Source: Pohlia nutans
Taxonomy: Eukaryota; Streptophyta; Bryopsida; Bryales; Mniaceae
Assembly (NCBI GenBank): GCA_022496805.1
Contig: CM040103.1
Span: 5,598,001 to 5,662,000 of the forward strand
Reading direction: 5' to 3'
Length of the DNA stretch: 64,000 nt
The notes under the pieces are model-generated. The model did no database searches. It was not told where the DNA came from and saw only the letters and a program-made list of their open reading frames with translations. Each line of letters starts with the position of its first letter. Within the stretch, counting starts at the first letter, position 1. Both the position numbers and the translations under genes were made by a program. This document shows positions 46,251 through 57,962 of this stretch, one piece after another.

Positions 46251-47855
46251 TCAGCTGCGCACTACGTCCCCTGTAGCACAATTTGGATGGAGGTCAAATC
46301 CACATTCTTCACAATGGTAAACAAGCTCCTTGGGATCCACCGGGCTATCACAACCATCACATCTCACATGAGTATTCGGCCCCGCAGTTGACTCGTTGAC
46401 GAGCACAAGCTCATGCTCTTCATGAATGGGATGGAAAATCGTCCTTGCGTACTTGGCACACCGAGCGTGCAAGTCAAAATCACACCCGGAATTCCCACAT
46501 CTGTACGCCCACTGGGAGCCGCCCAAGACTTCCAAGCATCCATCACAAATGGCATTGTAACCACGGCTGTAAGGAGGTTGTAAAAGCAACCGGTGCTGAT
46601 GCGTAAAAGACACTATCTCTCGGGCAATGTTGGCACACTCGGGATGCAAATCGAAATCTGTACATGCACACAAGACTTAATCACAAAGCAATGATTTAAA
46701 CCCTAAAAGGATCAAGGATTCATGGTTTTAAAATGACAAAGTCAATCGATCATATTGAGAAAATTAGAGACGAAATTGCATATCATCGGAACCAGTGAAG
46801 AACATTACATGCATTGATCAAAACATGAACAAAAGAAACTCCACTTAGATCTACTCAAAAATGCAAAAAAAAAAAAAAAAAAACATGAGGCCAAACTCGG
46901 GCTCCTTGGTCCTTTAACCCCTAAGCGTCTAAAACGCCCGATATGGCCATCTGCATCACTGAACTTTGCAACGGTGGCATTTTCTCATTTTTTCTTCGGT
47001 TATCTGATTGCAATACATCATTTTAAAGCTCTTGCTCTATACTACAAGATCAACAGTGTCGATCGTGTCAAACTGAAGTCATTTTCACACAAACAGATGC
47101 GGGGTTCGATTTTCCTACACTACAGAAAATATAAAGTGAACGATTAGGGGTTAAAGTTGACCTTGATGCAAATTCACATCTCTACTGTAAGGTCATCATT
47201 CACACCACTTACCTTGACACGAAGTGCAATGGTATACCTCGGCTTCCCCCGTTTTCAAACACAGGTTACACAAGTAGGCTCCACTTTCATACGGCGCGGA
47301 TTCCAGCACTGCAAGCACATGAGATGAGTTTCTGCAGCCCAGAAGGGGTTGTCCCCAACTGGAAGGAATCGAAGAAATGACGAGAGCACTACTCGGTGGA
47401 GTTCTTTCAGGGACGCAACAATTAGGGCAAAGATCAAACAGACAGATCTCGCAATTGTACACTTCGCCTGTGAGTCGCTCCGTGCATCGGTTGCACACGA
47501 AGGATCCCGAAGGGTAAGGCGCAACAGCGAGGAAACGAAGACTGTGTCCACGCCCTCCACAAGGCCCTGGGGCATCACCATCGCCGCCCTGCATATCCTC
47601 ATCTTCTTCGCTGCTATCCTCTGCTTGTGAAGCACTGGTTTGCTTTGCAGCGTTTGCAGCGTCGCCTTTGTAAAGCTCCTCCAACCGTGAATCGCCCGCT
47701 ATCAGATCCTCCAGCTTCGGCACACTGTCGCTTCTGTGGAAATGATCCTCCGAGGGGAATAATCCTTCTGTGGAAGCGATCCCTCTGGATGAAGAGGCTA
47801 TGTCTTCCGGTTTAGGCATTCGGTAGCTACTGCTACTACTGCTACCGACCTCCAT
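46251..47855 (-). CDS. DC1 (C1-like zinc finger) protein, 4 DC1 domains (2 exons)
   Basis: Exons are 47855-47213 and 46657-46251. GTCAAG|GTAAGT...TGTACAG|AT joins with phase 1 and gives 349 residues. The join completes a DC1 motif across the intron ([15 protein letters not shown]), strong evidence for the splice. Residues 1-100 are Ser- and acid-rich (DSSEEDEDM). DC1 domains lie at about 104-146, 179-222, 236-281 and 296-341, each H-x-L...C-x2-C...Y-x-C-x2-C-x-(F)DL-x-P-x-C. The first has LCPNC in place of the usual LHPxC. DC1 domains bind zinc. Plant members are linked with stress and hormone responses, but no reaction can be assigned. ATG 47855 follows an in-frame non-ATG stretch. The 555-bp intron is mostly elements B4 and N. 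Confidence 0.9.
46696..46913. mobile_element. TTAA element, family B copy 4 (DC1 intron)
   Basis: It starts TTAAACCCTAAAAGGATCAA and carries the family-B words GGATTCATGGTTTTAAAATG and CCAGTGAAGAACATTACATG. It also holds a 21-A run. Its right end stops at GGTCCTT, where element N begins, so the last few bases of the terminus are missing or shared. Confidence 0.82.
46914..47154. mobile_element. TTAA element, family N (DC1 intron)
   Basis: It is 241 bp, TTAACCCCTAAGCGTC to GAACGATTAGGGGTTAA, abutting B copy 4. No second copy is seen in the window. Confidence 0.75.
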
Positions 47856-49440
47856 CGCTACTACGACAACGATCAATCTACCTCGCCCTCTACCTTCTTA
47901 TGCCATTACTCAAGCAGTACCCATCAATCAAACCTCCCAAAAAATCGATTCAAAACCTGCCCTAACCTTCATTCTATCAATCAAAACCTACAGAAACCGC
48001 GTCGTGGCTGAGGAAAAAACCCGAAAACATATGTACCTGAAACTCTGTCAAAGCGCAAGAACATCGTCAATCGATTCGCAATCCTACTGACCAGAGTCGC
48101 TTCCAATTCCAAGGATGTTACGATAGGTGCCACCCTAATAAATTTTGTGAAAGTTACTGGAGCCGGGAAGACGGAGGTCAGGACAGCGGAAAAGACTGCG
48201 AACATTTCGGTCCACCTACTGTTGCACACTTGCAGTTCACTCACTTAACCCTACCTTAATACTAGTCGTTGACTGATTCTCAGTAGGTCACTTTTTGGGT
48301 GACCGAAGAATGACTTTCAGGAATCCTCGCAATGATAAAAAAACTCGGACATACCGTATATGATTCCGAGTGCTTGCCAATAACGAAACCCTAATTTGAT
48401 GCTCAAGAGGCGCTTCGAGTGTCTGTACTGCAGGTAGTACAGGCTGGGTGAGTCGAATCGTCTGATGATTGTACTGTTCGTCCGGTTCCTGTGAAATTCG
48501 ACAATGATCGAGCATGCAACTGAGTGGTGGCATCGAAGCATCGACAAATTTATTAGTGACCGGTTTCGAGTGTGGCCTAGTTCAAATCTTTTTGTCAGCA
48601 CGACATTCCCAGGATCTCAGTGAAAGGTGCCTTGAATCCAGCATCATTGATGGTTCGGAAACCAGTTTCTATACGAGGATCCGATTACAAGTTGCGTTTG
48701 AACAAGTATTACTACCTCGAAGATGGAATAATAATACACTCTTTTTTACTTTTTTAAGAAACAGGGGAGGGAGTGACGCACCTAGTTCGATTGGCGATGG
48801 CAGGCCGGGTCGGAGCCAGTGGCATCACTCCACCACAATAATCGCTACAGTGGTTACGAAAGAAAGGAATTCTTCATCTTATCTGTAATAAAAGAATAAT
48901 CCGCCAGCTGCAGCTGTACTTTCACGGCTGACCAGATCCTTCTTCATTGTTGCGTATCGTCTACGGGATTATTAATTGTTGATGCTTGCGTCCGCCATCG
49001 CATCATTTGTGTGCTTGATCGAAATTTGCAGAGGTTTCTAGAGCCCCGCCCTTTTTGCGTGTTTGAATCGCGCGCCCAAGTCGCTGTCCCTGTCTATGGC
49101 GCCTTCGGAATCCCGCGCTTTCTCAGCTCCTGCTTTGTAGGTTTGAATCTCGGGATCTCTTCTTGGCAGTTTGTTGGAATCGATTGCTTTGTTGAATGAT
49201 CCGATCGCGATGTTTAAGTGTTGGAATCCACATCGTCGTACCTTTTTTTGAATCGTCCTCTTTGAAAACTTTGCATCAATTTCCATTTCCCGTCCTTTGG
49301 CTGCTTTCCTGTGATAATATTTCATGTTCAGTAGGTTTTCTCGTGTATTGAAAGGGCTGGAATTCGATCGTTGCGTCACTTTACTCAATTTGAATCTGTT
49401 TTTTTTTTTTCAATTCAGCTGTATTAGCGTCGTTGAAGGC
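47856..49440. other. Divergent promoter region between the DC1 and BT genes
   Basis: About 1.6 kb separates the two start codons. It holds both promoters and both 5' UTRs. A minus-strand donor (TTTCAG|GTACAT near 48036) suggests a leader intron for DC1, and an acceptor at 49417 one for BT. No transposon is seen, in contrast to the flanks. Confidence 0.5.
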
Positions 49441-49461
49441 ATGACGAGAGAACGGTTCTGA
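49441..49461 (+). promoter_or_regulatory. Six-codon uORF overlapping the BT start codon
   Basis: ATG ACG AGA GAA CGG TTC TGA encodes MTRERF. Its stop codon shares one base with the main ATG (TGATG). A T-rich tract and CAG at 49417 suggest the 3' end of a leader intron, which would keep the uORF in the mature 5' UTR. Such overlap suits termination-reinitiation control. Confidence 0.55.
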
Positions 49462-52400
49462 TGGAGAGCTCAATCGCGACGTGTGATATACCATTAGGTA
49501 TGGCGAATGCGCGACACCCGCGGAGAGCTACATCTTTAAGCCGTTTCTCAACTCACGATTTAGTCAGCTTGCACGATTCCTTGCCACGAAGATCCAAAAG
49601 TGAAGTAATCAATTGCAGTGCCATAGTAGAGAACAAGTTACACCCTGTTTCTTCACCTCCACCTGTACCTCCTCCGTTTCCTTCCTTGAAGTTGAAGCCA
49701 TCACAAGATCCATGCACCAGCTTCGATACTCTCAACGCATGGGACCAAGTCTTCTTCCAAGGGGCCAATGCTGACCTGGCGGTGTGCACCGATGATGGCA
49801 GTCGAATCTTTGTGCACTCGGCGGTTCTGGTAGGCTTCACACTCTACTCGAGATGATCCATTTCCATCAGTGATTTTTTTTGGTCAGGAGGTAGTTTAGA
49901 TGGCTTTTCCATGGCTTGAAGAGCAATCCAGGCTCCTAAGATTAATCCCTAAAGGACCAAGGATTCATGGTTTTAAGATGACAAATTCAATTGATCACAT
50001 TGTGAGAAATAGAATTCAGATGGAACCAAATTTTGTATCACTGGAATCAGTGAAGAATATTGTATGTGTTGTTTAAGAAACATAGAAATTTGAACCAAAA
50101 AAAAGTCCACAAAAGATCTACTCAAAACTGCTAGGAAAACATGAGGCCCAATGTGGGCTTCTTGGTCCTTTCAGGGTTAATATATAGGTAATATCAGGGT
50201 AATGCACGTGTGCTACCTAGGTGCTACTTAGGCAATACCTGGGTGATACCTAGGTTCAAAGAGGCTACACATCTTGACTCAATGTAGGAAAACTGACTAT
50301 TATTCCTTCCTTTTTTTCAAATATCCTTTGTATCAGTTAGCCAGCCCAAATTTTATGTAGCAATTTGGCTAAAATTAGCAGCAAAAAAAAAGTCACTGCT
50401 TCCACGTTTGTGAGAAGGAAAACATCTGAAAGCTTTTGAGGATTCTAGTTCTCTGAACTCAAGGTCTGTGTGACTGGCAGATGGCAAGCTCTCCCGTACT
50501 CAAGTTGTGTGTGCAGAAGGAACTCAGAAAACAGGCTGTTCTTCGTATTTTTGGCGTCCCTTTCCATGCGGTTCAGTGTTTTCTCCGATATTTGTACTCC
50601 TCTCGGTGTGTCTCTTCTTTGCCTTGAAAATGTATTCGAGGAAATGCGGTTTGGCAACTGTTCATATTGTGAGGATTCATGATGCTGGTGCTTATGTCAG
50701 AATGACTAGTAAGAGATATATCCTTCGAGAGTTTAATGCCTGTCCCTCACTGTGCTTGACCAGGTGTGAGCGATCTGACATGGAAGAATGTGCTTTACAC
50801 TTGGTAGTGCTGGCCCATACTTATGTGGTCCCAGCCCTCAAGCGTCTTTGTACAATGCACTTTGAGCAAGGACAACTGAACATTGATAATGTCGTGGATA
50901 TCCTTCTAGTAGCGAGGTGCTTTCTCTTCTCCATCACTCTATCCCATGTACTGTTCTGCGAGGTGAAACTATTAAGTATAGATAGATGCCTGTTTGTTTT
51001 CCTGAGTGTCAGCTACCTGTCTGTACAATAATTACGGTATGGGAAGTCTATGATCCAGAGGGATTATGAGATAGAAAATCTCACCCCGTAGAGGTACTCT
51101 AAAACCACCAGCCGTGTTACAGGGTTTAACGCAGCTAGGTTAGCCTCTTCGGGGGTTTCCGCTCCATCAAAGTAATAAGTGCAGCAGTTCCTAATCACAG
51201 CATGATTTCTGTGAAACTATTAGAGTCTAAGCATGTCAATTTTGACGGGAAACCCATGTTGACATTCAGACTATCTTCACTATAACCAGGCTCTGTGATG
51301 CACCTCGACTCTATCTGCTGTGTTTAAGACGAATCGTTTCAGACTTCAAGGCGGTAGTTCGCTCAGATGGCTGGAGGGCTATGAAGCATTCGGATCCAGC
51401 TCTGGAACAGGAGGTGATTGAGGCAGTTATTCAAGCTAGCATGGTACGTGCAAGCTGCCTTTCAAAGACCAAGGATTCATGGTTTTAAAATGACCATATT
51501 GTGATGAATTCAGATGGGGTCAATGAAGAACATTGCATGTGTTGGTCAAAAACAGAACAAAAGAAAGTCCACACTCAGAAGTGCTATTAAAAAAGACATG
51601 AGGACCAGTTTGGGCTTTTTGGTCCTGAAAGGGTTTGAAGCCATGATGCCAATGCTCAAGCCTGAGCTACTCAGTGGATGTTTAGATTATGTTTGGTGCC
51701 TTAATTGTTGCCATGGCGGAGAAGTGTAAGAATGGCATTCCTGGTGAATCTACTGATATAGTCTTGTATTTGCAGAAAAAGCAGGATAAGGTAACAAAGC
51801 TGGAGGATGATCAAGTCTATGCACAATTGTATGATGCCATGGAAGCATTAACGCACATTTGCAGAGATGGATGCATGTCAATTGGCTCTGCGGACAAGAC
51901 CTTGAACAGAAGGCCAACAATCTGCTCCTACCCAGCCTGTAACAGAATGGAGTCTCTGGTGCGTCATTTTGCTGATTGCAAATTGAAGATTGCGGGTGGA
52001 TGTGTGCATTGTAAGCGCATGTGGCAGCTTCTCGAGCTCCATTCTCGCTTGTGTGACTCGACTGGTTACTGCAAAGTGCCCCTCTGTCGGTAAGTCTATA
52101 TAACCGTTTCATTATAACAACGTGTTTACCATACTGGTTCCGTATCAAGGAATCAGCACCTTGAGTACATGTATATTACCAATGTGAGAGTGATTGAATA
52201 TTAGATTACTTAAATCACTTTGTAACCGCTTGTAAGAGTTCATTCTCACTTCCCTCAATAATTGTGGCTACAGTTTCTAACCTTCCATAAGGTAGAGGAT
52301 AATATTTGCGTCAATTGAAGCTTTTTGACATATGTAGAAGTGATTTTTGGGGTATGTCAGAGCTGTCGAATGATCTTTGGTGACGAGCTAAATCTGTAGA

Positions 52401-53272
52401 AATCAGATTTTTATGTTCAATTTTCTTATGGAATTCAAAGTAAAAGGTTGTAAACCATTATAAGTAACAGTAGACAACCCCATTTCCATTCGAAGATTAG
52501 CTAGATCAGGCCTCCCATCATGCTTACAACATTTGCAAATAAGTATATGAATACCATAGTACCTTGGCTGGTTTGACACTTGGCTTCTTAATAATTAATT
52601 GATTTTTTAAATTCAGGTTAGAAACTTGCTATATTTGACAAATTTCTTTATAAAGTTCACATCTCCAGAAACAATTTCTTTATAAATGTTTGGCACTTCC
52701 AAAAAATGGGTTGAAATATGCCTAACCAGCCAAAGTACTATGGTAGATGAGTTGTTGATAATAGGAGATAGGATCAAGTCCCTAAGAGTTTTTAGTGTCC
52801 TCTACCTTAGATGCAATGCAATAGAGTTCTTAAAGGTTGTCTATTAGAGACGCCTATGAAAGAGTTAAGGTAAAACTTGTCAAGAGTGTAGTTCATAGTC
52901 ACAGGGAACTTTGTCCAATTCACTAGGAAGTAAACATTACTGCCAAGCTATTCTTTATAGCAAGTTTCTCAAGTGTTTGTTCAATTTAGTAAGTGATCAC
53001 AAAGAATTTACCATCATTTTTGTACCCTTTACTGCCTAGTAATATGGTCAGGGTTCCTTGTGAGTTGTAACAATAGCAATGTGCAGTGCTTTTGGCGATG
53101 ACCCTTGTTGATTGTTTGTAGGCACTTCAAAGATGGTGTGGGGCGGCAATCGAGCCTGAAGGTAGAGCTAAGATGGAAGATGTTAGTGCTGAGAGTTAAG
53201 TTGGCAAAACGCGCCGTGGATGCATTATCAGTGGCAGCTGTTACCAAGCAACTTGAGCGTAATATCATTTGA
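49461..53272 (+). CDS. BT: BTB/POZ and TAZ domain protein, CUL3 adaptor (6 exons)
   Basis: Exons are 49461-49829, 50481-50605, 50764-50916, 51290-51443, 51776-52089 and 53122-53272, 1,266 nt and 421 residues. All introns are GT-AG and phases agree. A low-complexity N-terminus has a PPPVPPPFP stretch. The BTB fold runs about residues 103-215 (DLAVCTDDGSRIFVHSAVL, MASSPVLKLC, AVQCFLRYLYSS, then HTYVVPALKRLC). A BACK-like link (LCDAPRLYLLCLRRI) follows. The TAZ zinc finger is about 280-395 (ALTHICRDGC, CSYPACNRMESLVRHFADCK, GCVHCKRMWQLLELHSRLC, CKVPLCRHF), and a basic C-terminal helix suits calmodulin binding. In Arabidopsis, BT1-BT5 bind CUL3 and calmodulin and act in gametophyte development, nitrate and stress signalling (from memory). 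Length and layout are normal. Introns 1 and 4 carry family-B elements. Confidence 0.93.
49942..50180. mobile_element. TTAA element, family B copy 5 (BT intron 1)
   Basis: It is 239 bp, TTAATCCCTAAAGGACCAAG to CTTGGTCCTTTCAGGGTTAA. Length and interior match B copy 1. Confidence 0.88.
51453..51636. mobile_element. TTAA element, family B copy 6, degraded (BT intron 4)
   Basis: Words AAGACCAAGGATTCATGGTT and TTTTTGGTCCTGAAAGGGTT mark the ends, with about 50 bp missing inside and no TTAA left. It is a second family-B insertion in the same gene and older by decay. Confidence 0.75.
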
Positions 53273-54006
53273 GATTCGTGAATGCCGATCCTTTGTGTAA
53301 TTACATAGTAAGTAATGTATGATCCCTTGTAACTTTCAAGTCATGTATTTGAAAAATGACTCAAAGCATGGTCCTTCCACTGCCATTGTCAGTAATGGCT
53401 GACAGATTCGAGTTCAGGATGCCAATGCAGGCTTTTCCTAAACATGAACCGGAAGTAAGTTACATGTATTTCTGTTGCAGTAACTCGGAAACATGATGAA
53501 TATTATGCTCTCAGTTCAACGTTAGATCTGATGTTTTATTCGAGATGGAAGCTCTGTTTCTTCCGTCGTTCTGTTTGTTCAAGTTATGTTTGAGGATTGT
53601 AACTGCAATGAAGAATCGCTGGTCTCTTTTTGGAACCAGCAAGAATGAAGAGTGTTTGTTCAAGATACAGTGTTTTAATCACTGTGACTTGCCTTGAGGA
53701 CCGCTTCCAAAGCATGAGCATGCATTCTATGTTACTAGGTTGGCTTGTGCTTAAGTTTGGCATGACAGTTTTAGAGTAAAAAATGTCCTCGTGTGTATGC
53801 ATGCACAATTTGTATTCTATAATTGGCTAGGTTGGCTCATGTGAAAGTTTGGCATGACAGTTCTAGCAGTGAAATTATCTAAAATAATCTAAAATAGATT
53901 ATTTGTGCATTCATACTTTAAATTTTCACACTTTATTCTTGTATCCACTATTACACAACTTCTCAAAAATTGTTTGGAAGAAGATCCCAAATGTTAGGCT
54001 TTTAGC
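53273..54006. other. 3' side of the BT gene
   Basis: It includes the probable 3' UTR and a repeated word AAGTTTGGCATGACAGTT (53754 and 53850). No other gene is recognised. Confidence 0.5.
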
Positions 54007-54995
54007 TTAACCCTTTAACCCCTAAATGATGGAGGGGGTAAGGGCAAAACATAAATGTGTTATAAAAAATTACTTCTTCAACTTTGATGAAGTTTGGTCC
54101 AAAAGTGAAAATGAGGAGCTTGATGTTTAGTAATTTTCCATATCAAAAAATAGCTTTTTATCATCTCATAATGAATTTAGAAGCATTTAACTTCAAATAT
54201 TTATAAGAATCACAAATTTTATTTTTTAGAATTTGAAATTTTGTATGATTTGTTAAAACTAGACATTCTATTCTAAAATCAAAAATTGCAAATTTTTCAA
54301 CGGAGAGAACATCATTACTTTCCCCAAATAGTAAGTTTTTAAACACTAAACAATGTAGAAGTGTTTTTCTTTAAAAATCTCTCCCGGGTGGGGTTTAACT
54401 CGGATTGACATGATTCAAATTGGGTTGGAAAGTAGACTTGATTACCTATTTAAAAATATTTTTATTTTCTATAAAATATAAAAATTCTATTTCGGGCAGC
54501 CCATTAAAAAAGGGCAGAGACCATAAAATGGTTGATCCGTCACTTAGGGGTTAAGGTCCCAATTCAACATTGTTTTCAAATAAATGTTATAAAATGTTAG
54601 ATGAATACCAAAAATGGAGTTGATGTACAAAGCAAAGTTGTAAATGTCAACGTAGAGATCACATCTGTACGGTTGGATTTATCATGTTTTTTATTAAGTA
54701 TTTTTAATTATTTTTGCAAGGTTTTCTCTTGAAATTCGACTAAAAATCCCACATTAATACCAAAAAAATTTAAAATATTGTAACGAAATTGGAATAACAT
54801 GCTCTATGAGATGGTATGGTTTCCATTATTTGATTTTACTTATTTTGGAAAATCATGTTTTAGGCTCACTTTTTGAACTAAAAATGGAACTTGACATAAA
54901 CCAATTGTGTGATTTTTCCAAAAATCATAATAACCCATTTTTAAAATCCAAACCGTACAATAGATAGTAAACTTGCACAAGAACCAAGAGAAACT
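54007..54995. mobile_element. TTAA element, family C copy 4, split by E copy 2
   Basis: The left terminus TTAACCCT is at 54007-54014, then E copy 2 intervenes, then the element resumes as TTAAGGTCCCAATTCAACAT. It is truncated at about 54995 without its right terminus. Confidence 0.85.
54015..54554. mobile_element. TTAA element, family E copy 2 (nested in C copy 4)
   Basis: It is 540 bp from TTAACCCCTAAATGATGG to CGTCACTTAGGGGTTAA. It sits exactly in the TTAA that normally follows TTAACCCT in the family-C terminus. Confidence 0.9.
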
Positions 54996-56344
54996 AGGGC
55001 TTCGCTGCTCTTTGCATTACCAGCGATGATTGATATCTTATAATACATTGGTGCATATATAGAAAGAAAATGGTATATATGATATTATATAATACATATA
55101 ACAGTGGTATGTATATATTTGTAATGAAAATATACATAATTTTATTATATGTAGATAAGTATCCCTTTTTTTCAAAAATGGTTTATATATATTGTGCAAG
55201 TAATATTAATATATATTAATCCATTATATTTTGTTTTGAAAATAGTATTATTTTTGATTGTGTGATGCATTCTCTTAGATGTTGTCTCATATCAAAAATA
55301 TTGCATATTGATGATTCAAGATTTATTTAATATGCAATGTCAGTTGCATATGCTAATGCAAACACTCCACATGATGAATTGTTTAGTTGTTGCAAACGTT
55401 TACATATTTATAGTGGAAAGTTATAGAAGGCATGGGTTGGAGTTTTTGATTTATGCCATGTGGTAACAAACAGTGTGGAGGTTTTTGGAATCATATATTA
55501 TGGCTTGGTGATGTATATTATTTGGTTGTATGAGAGCAAGTATCCAATGGTTTCCATTTATGAACAAATGTTAGAGACATTTTCTTATGTATTTTGATCT
55601 TCTTTGTAATGTGGCATAAGAATGTTCTTCATAACCTTAATGCTTTTAGTTGATTTTTATACAATATTTGCATTCCTCCTCCCATGTGTTCATGGATTAA
55701 CCATTCTGATGAAATGAGTAGTGTGAGCTCGTGTGTGTTAATTCAAATCTACTAATCCAATAGTTGTTGGCTAGTGTGATATGTTCAGATATTGGTGGTT
55801 CAATATTTGTAGATATTTGTCCACAATGAATGGACAACACATACACAAGTTGTGCGTTTTTTGACTGTATCGTCCGTTCTCTCATTAGGGATTGAAGATT
55901 TCTGGATTCTTGGTATTGAACGCCCAGCAAAACTTTCCTCTACGTTAGTCCATTCAAAACCTGTATCCCGTTCCTTCGGAACCAAATCGCAAGAATCCCC
56001 CGCACCTACCTGGCCCTTCAATCTTTGAGTTACTGCCCGAATTCAAGTGCAACCTCAAGGTTGTGTTGATACATTACAAGCTAATACTATGAAAATACTG
56101 CTCTGCAGATATTTTTTGAACCAATCCCCAAACTGAAGCTTTCAACAGAAACTAATTATCTTTGTGTATCTTTGTGTAAATATCCTTCACAAGGTTATGA
56201 ACACTAATATTCCTGTACTTCAATTTCTACACACGTTTTAAATACCATGGCATGATTTATTATTATGACTATAGGAATCGTAATATTATTATTCAGAATA
56301 TTACATATATTATTTAGTATACAAAATCTATATAATATGTAATA
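54996..56344. other. AT-rich spacer, no supported gene
   Basis: Long TA-rich stretches lie at 55020-55220. A short minus frame at 55800-56021 is unassigned. Confidence 0.45.
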
Positions 56345-56636
56345 TAATACTATCTCCAAAAATCACTACATATAGAATATTACATTTCAACCCATCACAC
56401 AAAGTTCATACTTAGATTGTCAATATCTTATTCATAATCAAATTACAAAAGAATTTTGAATTTTTAGTTTCAAATTTCATACAAAAAATATTGGTGATAG
56501 CAATCATAGAATCTAAAATTCATAATGTACAACTTTTATTCATACATCAAGTTCCAAATATCCCTCTTAGCTATATTGAATAATGCACCTTTGCAAAACT
56601 GCCAAATTTGGGGAAGTGAGGACGTATAGGGATTAA
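56345..56636. mobile_element. TTAA element, family A copy 8 (inverted, truncated)
   Basis: It reads in reverse, with AATATTACATTTCAACCCAT and CTTTGCAAAACTGCCAAATT, ending GACGTATAGGGATTAA. Confidence 0.85.
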
Positions 56637-56777
56637 TACTGTGGAAGTTCCATTGTATGCATTCGAAGTTGATGAATTCGAACCTGCAATCAGACCACAA
56701 AAGTGTAAGTTCCGAGCCCGTCACAACACAGGAAGGGGAAAAAAATGAATAAATAATACGGAAATTTCACAACGTAC

Positions 56778-57043
56778 CCATAGTAGCAATACAGAAGGAA
56801 GTCTCGTGGTACAAGTGCGGTTCCTTTTTTGATCAATTTCAAATATGTCGTCCTCCAAGATACTAAGACTGGCTTTGTAACATTTGGACAGCAAGCACAT
56901 CTGCAGAAAATTGCCATGTATGGCAGTCAAGTATTCATTGGAAGGCTGAAGTTTGCGAATAGCAGACTGCAGAGGAAGAATAGTGTGCATGGGCTCATGC
57001 ATATGCATAGCTTGTTCCTTCAACCTCCGGCAAATACTGTTGA
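56778..57043 (-). pseudogene. Single exon of COP9 signalosome subunit 3 (CSN3), frameshifted
   Basis: An acceptor (TGTTGCAG) precedes a frame reading NSICRRLKEQA, then LQSAIRKLQPSNEYLTAIHG, MCLLSKCYKASLSILEDD and IFEIDQ, close to plant CSN3 as I recall it. After EIDQ the expected PRDFLLYCYYG is in another frame. An A6 run (T6 at 56825-56830 on the plus strand) would need to be A5 to join them. The exon then ends at a good donor (TATGG|GTACG). No other CSN3 exon is recognisable on either side. The left flank is a family-A element after 140 bp, and the right flank is GC-rich unassigned sequence. CSN3 belongs to the complex that removes NEDD8 from cullins. This is likely a captured or relic fragment; an assembly error in the homopolymer would remove only the frameshift, not the isolation. 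Confidence 0.8.
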
Positions 57044-57962
57044 CTGCAACATCACAATCAAATGACACTCTTGTTGTCATAGCACAAGCAAATCAATAGA
57101 TTCCAATGACACATTTGTGCGCAGCATTCTTATCATTCTGTCCTCCCACAATGGAACCCTAAAACAATGAATTGCAATTCAAACATACATTTATCAGGTG
57201 CTAGTTGAATTTGCTCTGCGGCAACTGACTCCAGAAACCGGTGCCAAAATACACAAACTCGTCCTCCACAAAACGTGATCCCAGAAGCAGGTCAATTTGA
57301 CACCAGAAAAAAGCGAACGCTTTCGAAATCGATCTACTCCGGAAATTGACCGGTCGGAACTCGATTCCAGAAAACCTAATCCCTGATCCAGAGAACTCTG
57401 GCGCACCTCCCCTGCCACAAGCCCGTGCGGGGCCATTTCACCACCAATTTCCGCCCGTGAAAAACCTCCTGTGAAAAACAACAGATATCTTGCCCACCTA
57501 CAAAGAAAGAGAGGTTTTCAACACAAACCATCATCGCGCGCCGAAACGCTCAAACGCCTGACGCTCAAACGCTGAAACACTCAAAGGCCGAAACGCCGGA
57601 CTACGATGAACCCGGTACGGTCACCTGAACTGCGATGAACGAGCCAGGGCACCTTGGAACGGTCCTCCAAACAGTTTGAAACAATCTTGGTGACGAGACG
57701 AAATGGAACCGTCTTGGTGACAAAACGGAATTGTCATGACGACGAACCTACCATCCAATGCATGCTAAACCAGCTCCAACTTTCGTCGTCACTGGAATTT
57801 ATTTGGATGAAAACTGTCCAATTCAGATGAGAATCGAACAACTTGAATCTGTTCATCGTCCAAATATTGGACACAGGAGCGTCAAAGGGTTAATAGAAGA
57901 TCTTAATCAAATTAATAAGAACATTTGCAACACATTTATCGTATCCCTCTCGCTACAAGCGG
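57044..57962. other. GC-rich spacer with a minisatellite-like patch
   Basis: GAAACGCTCAAACGCC-like words repeat at 57540-57600. A 95-codon minus frame (57194-57481) is unassigned. A C-like right terminus (GGAGCGTCAAAGGGTTAA) ends at 57893. Confidence 0.5.

Noticed and set aside
57194..57481. Minus-strand frame as the first exon of CSN3
   Set aside because: It has no similarity to the CSN3 N-terminus and does not join in frame to the exon at 57043.
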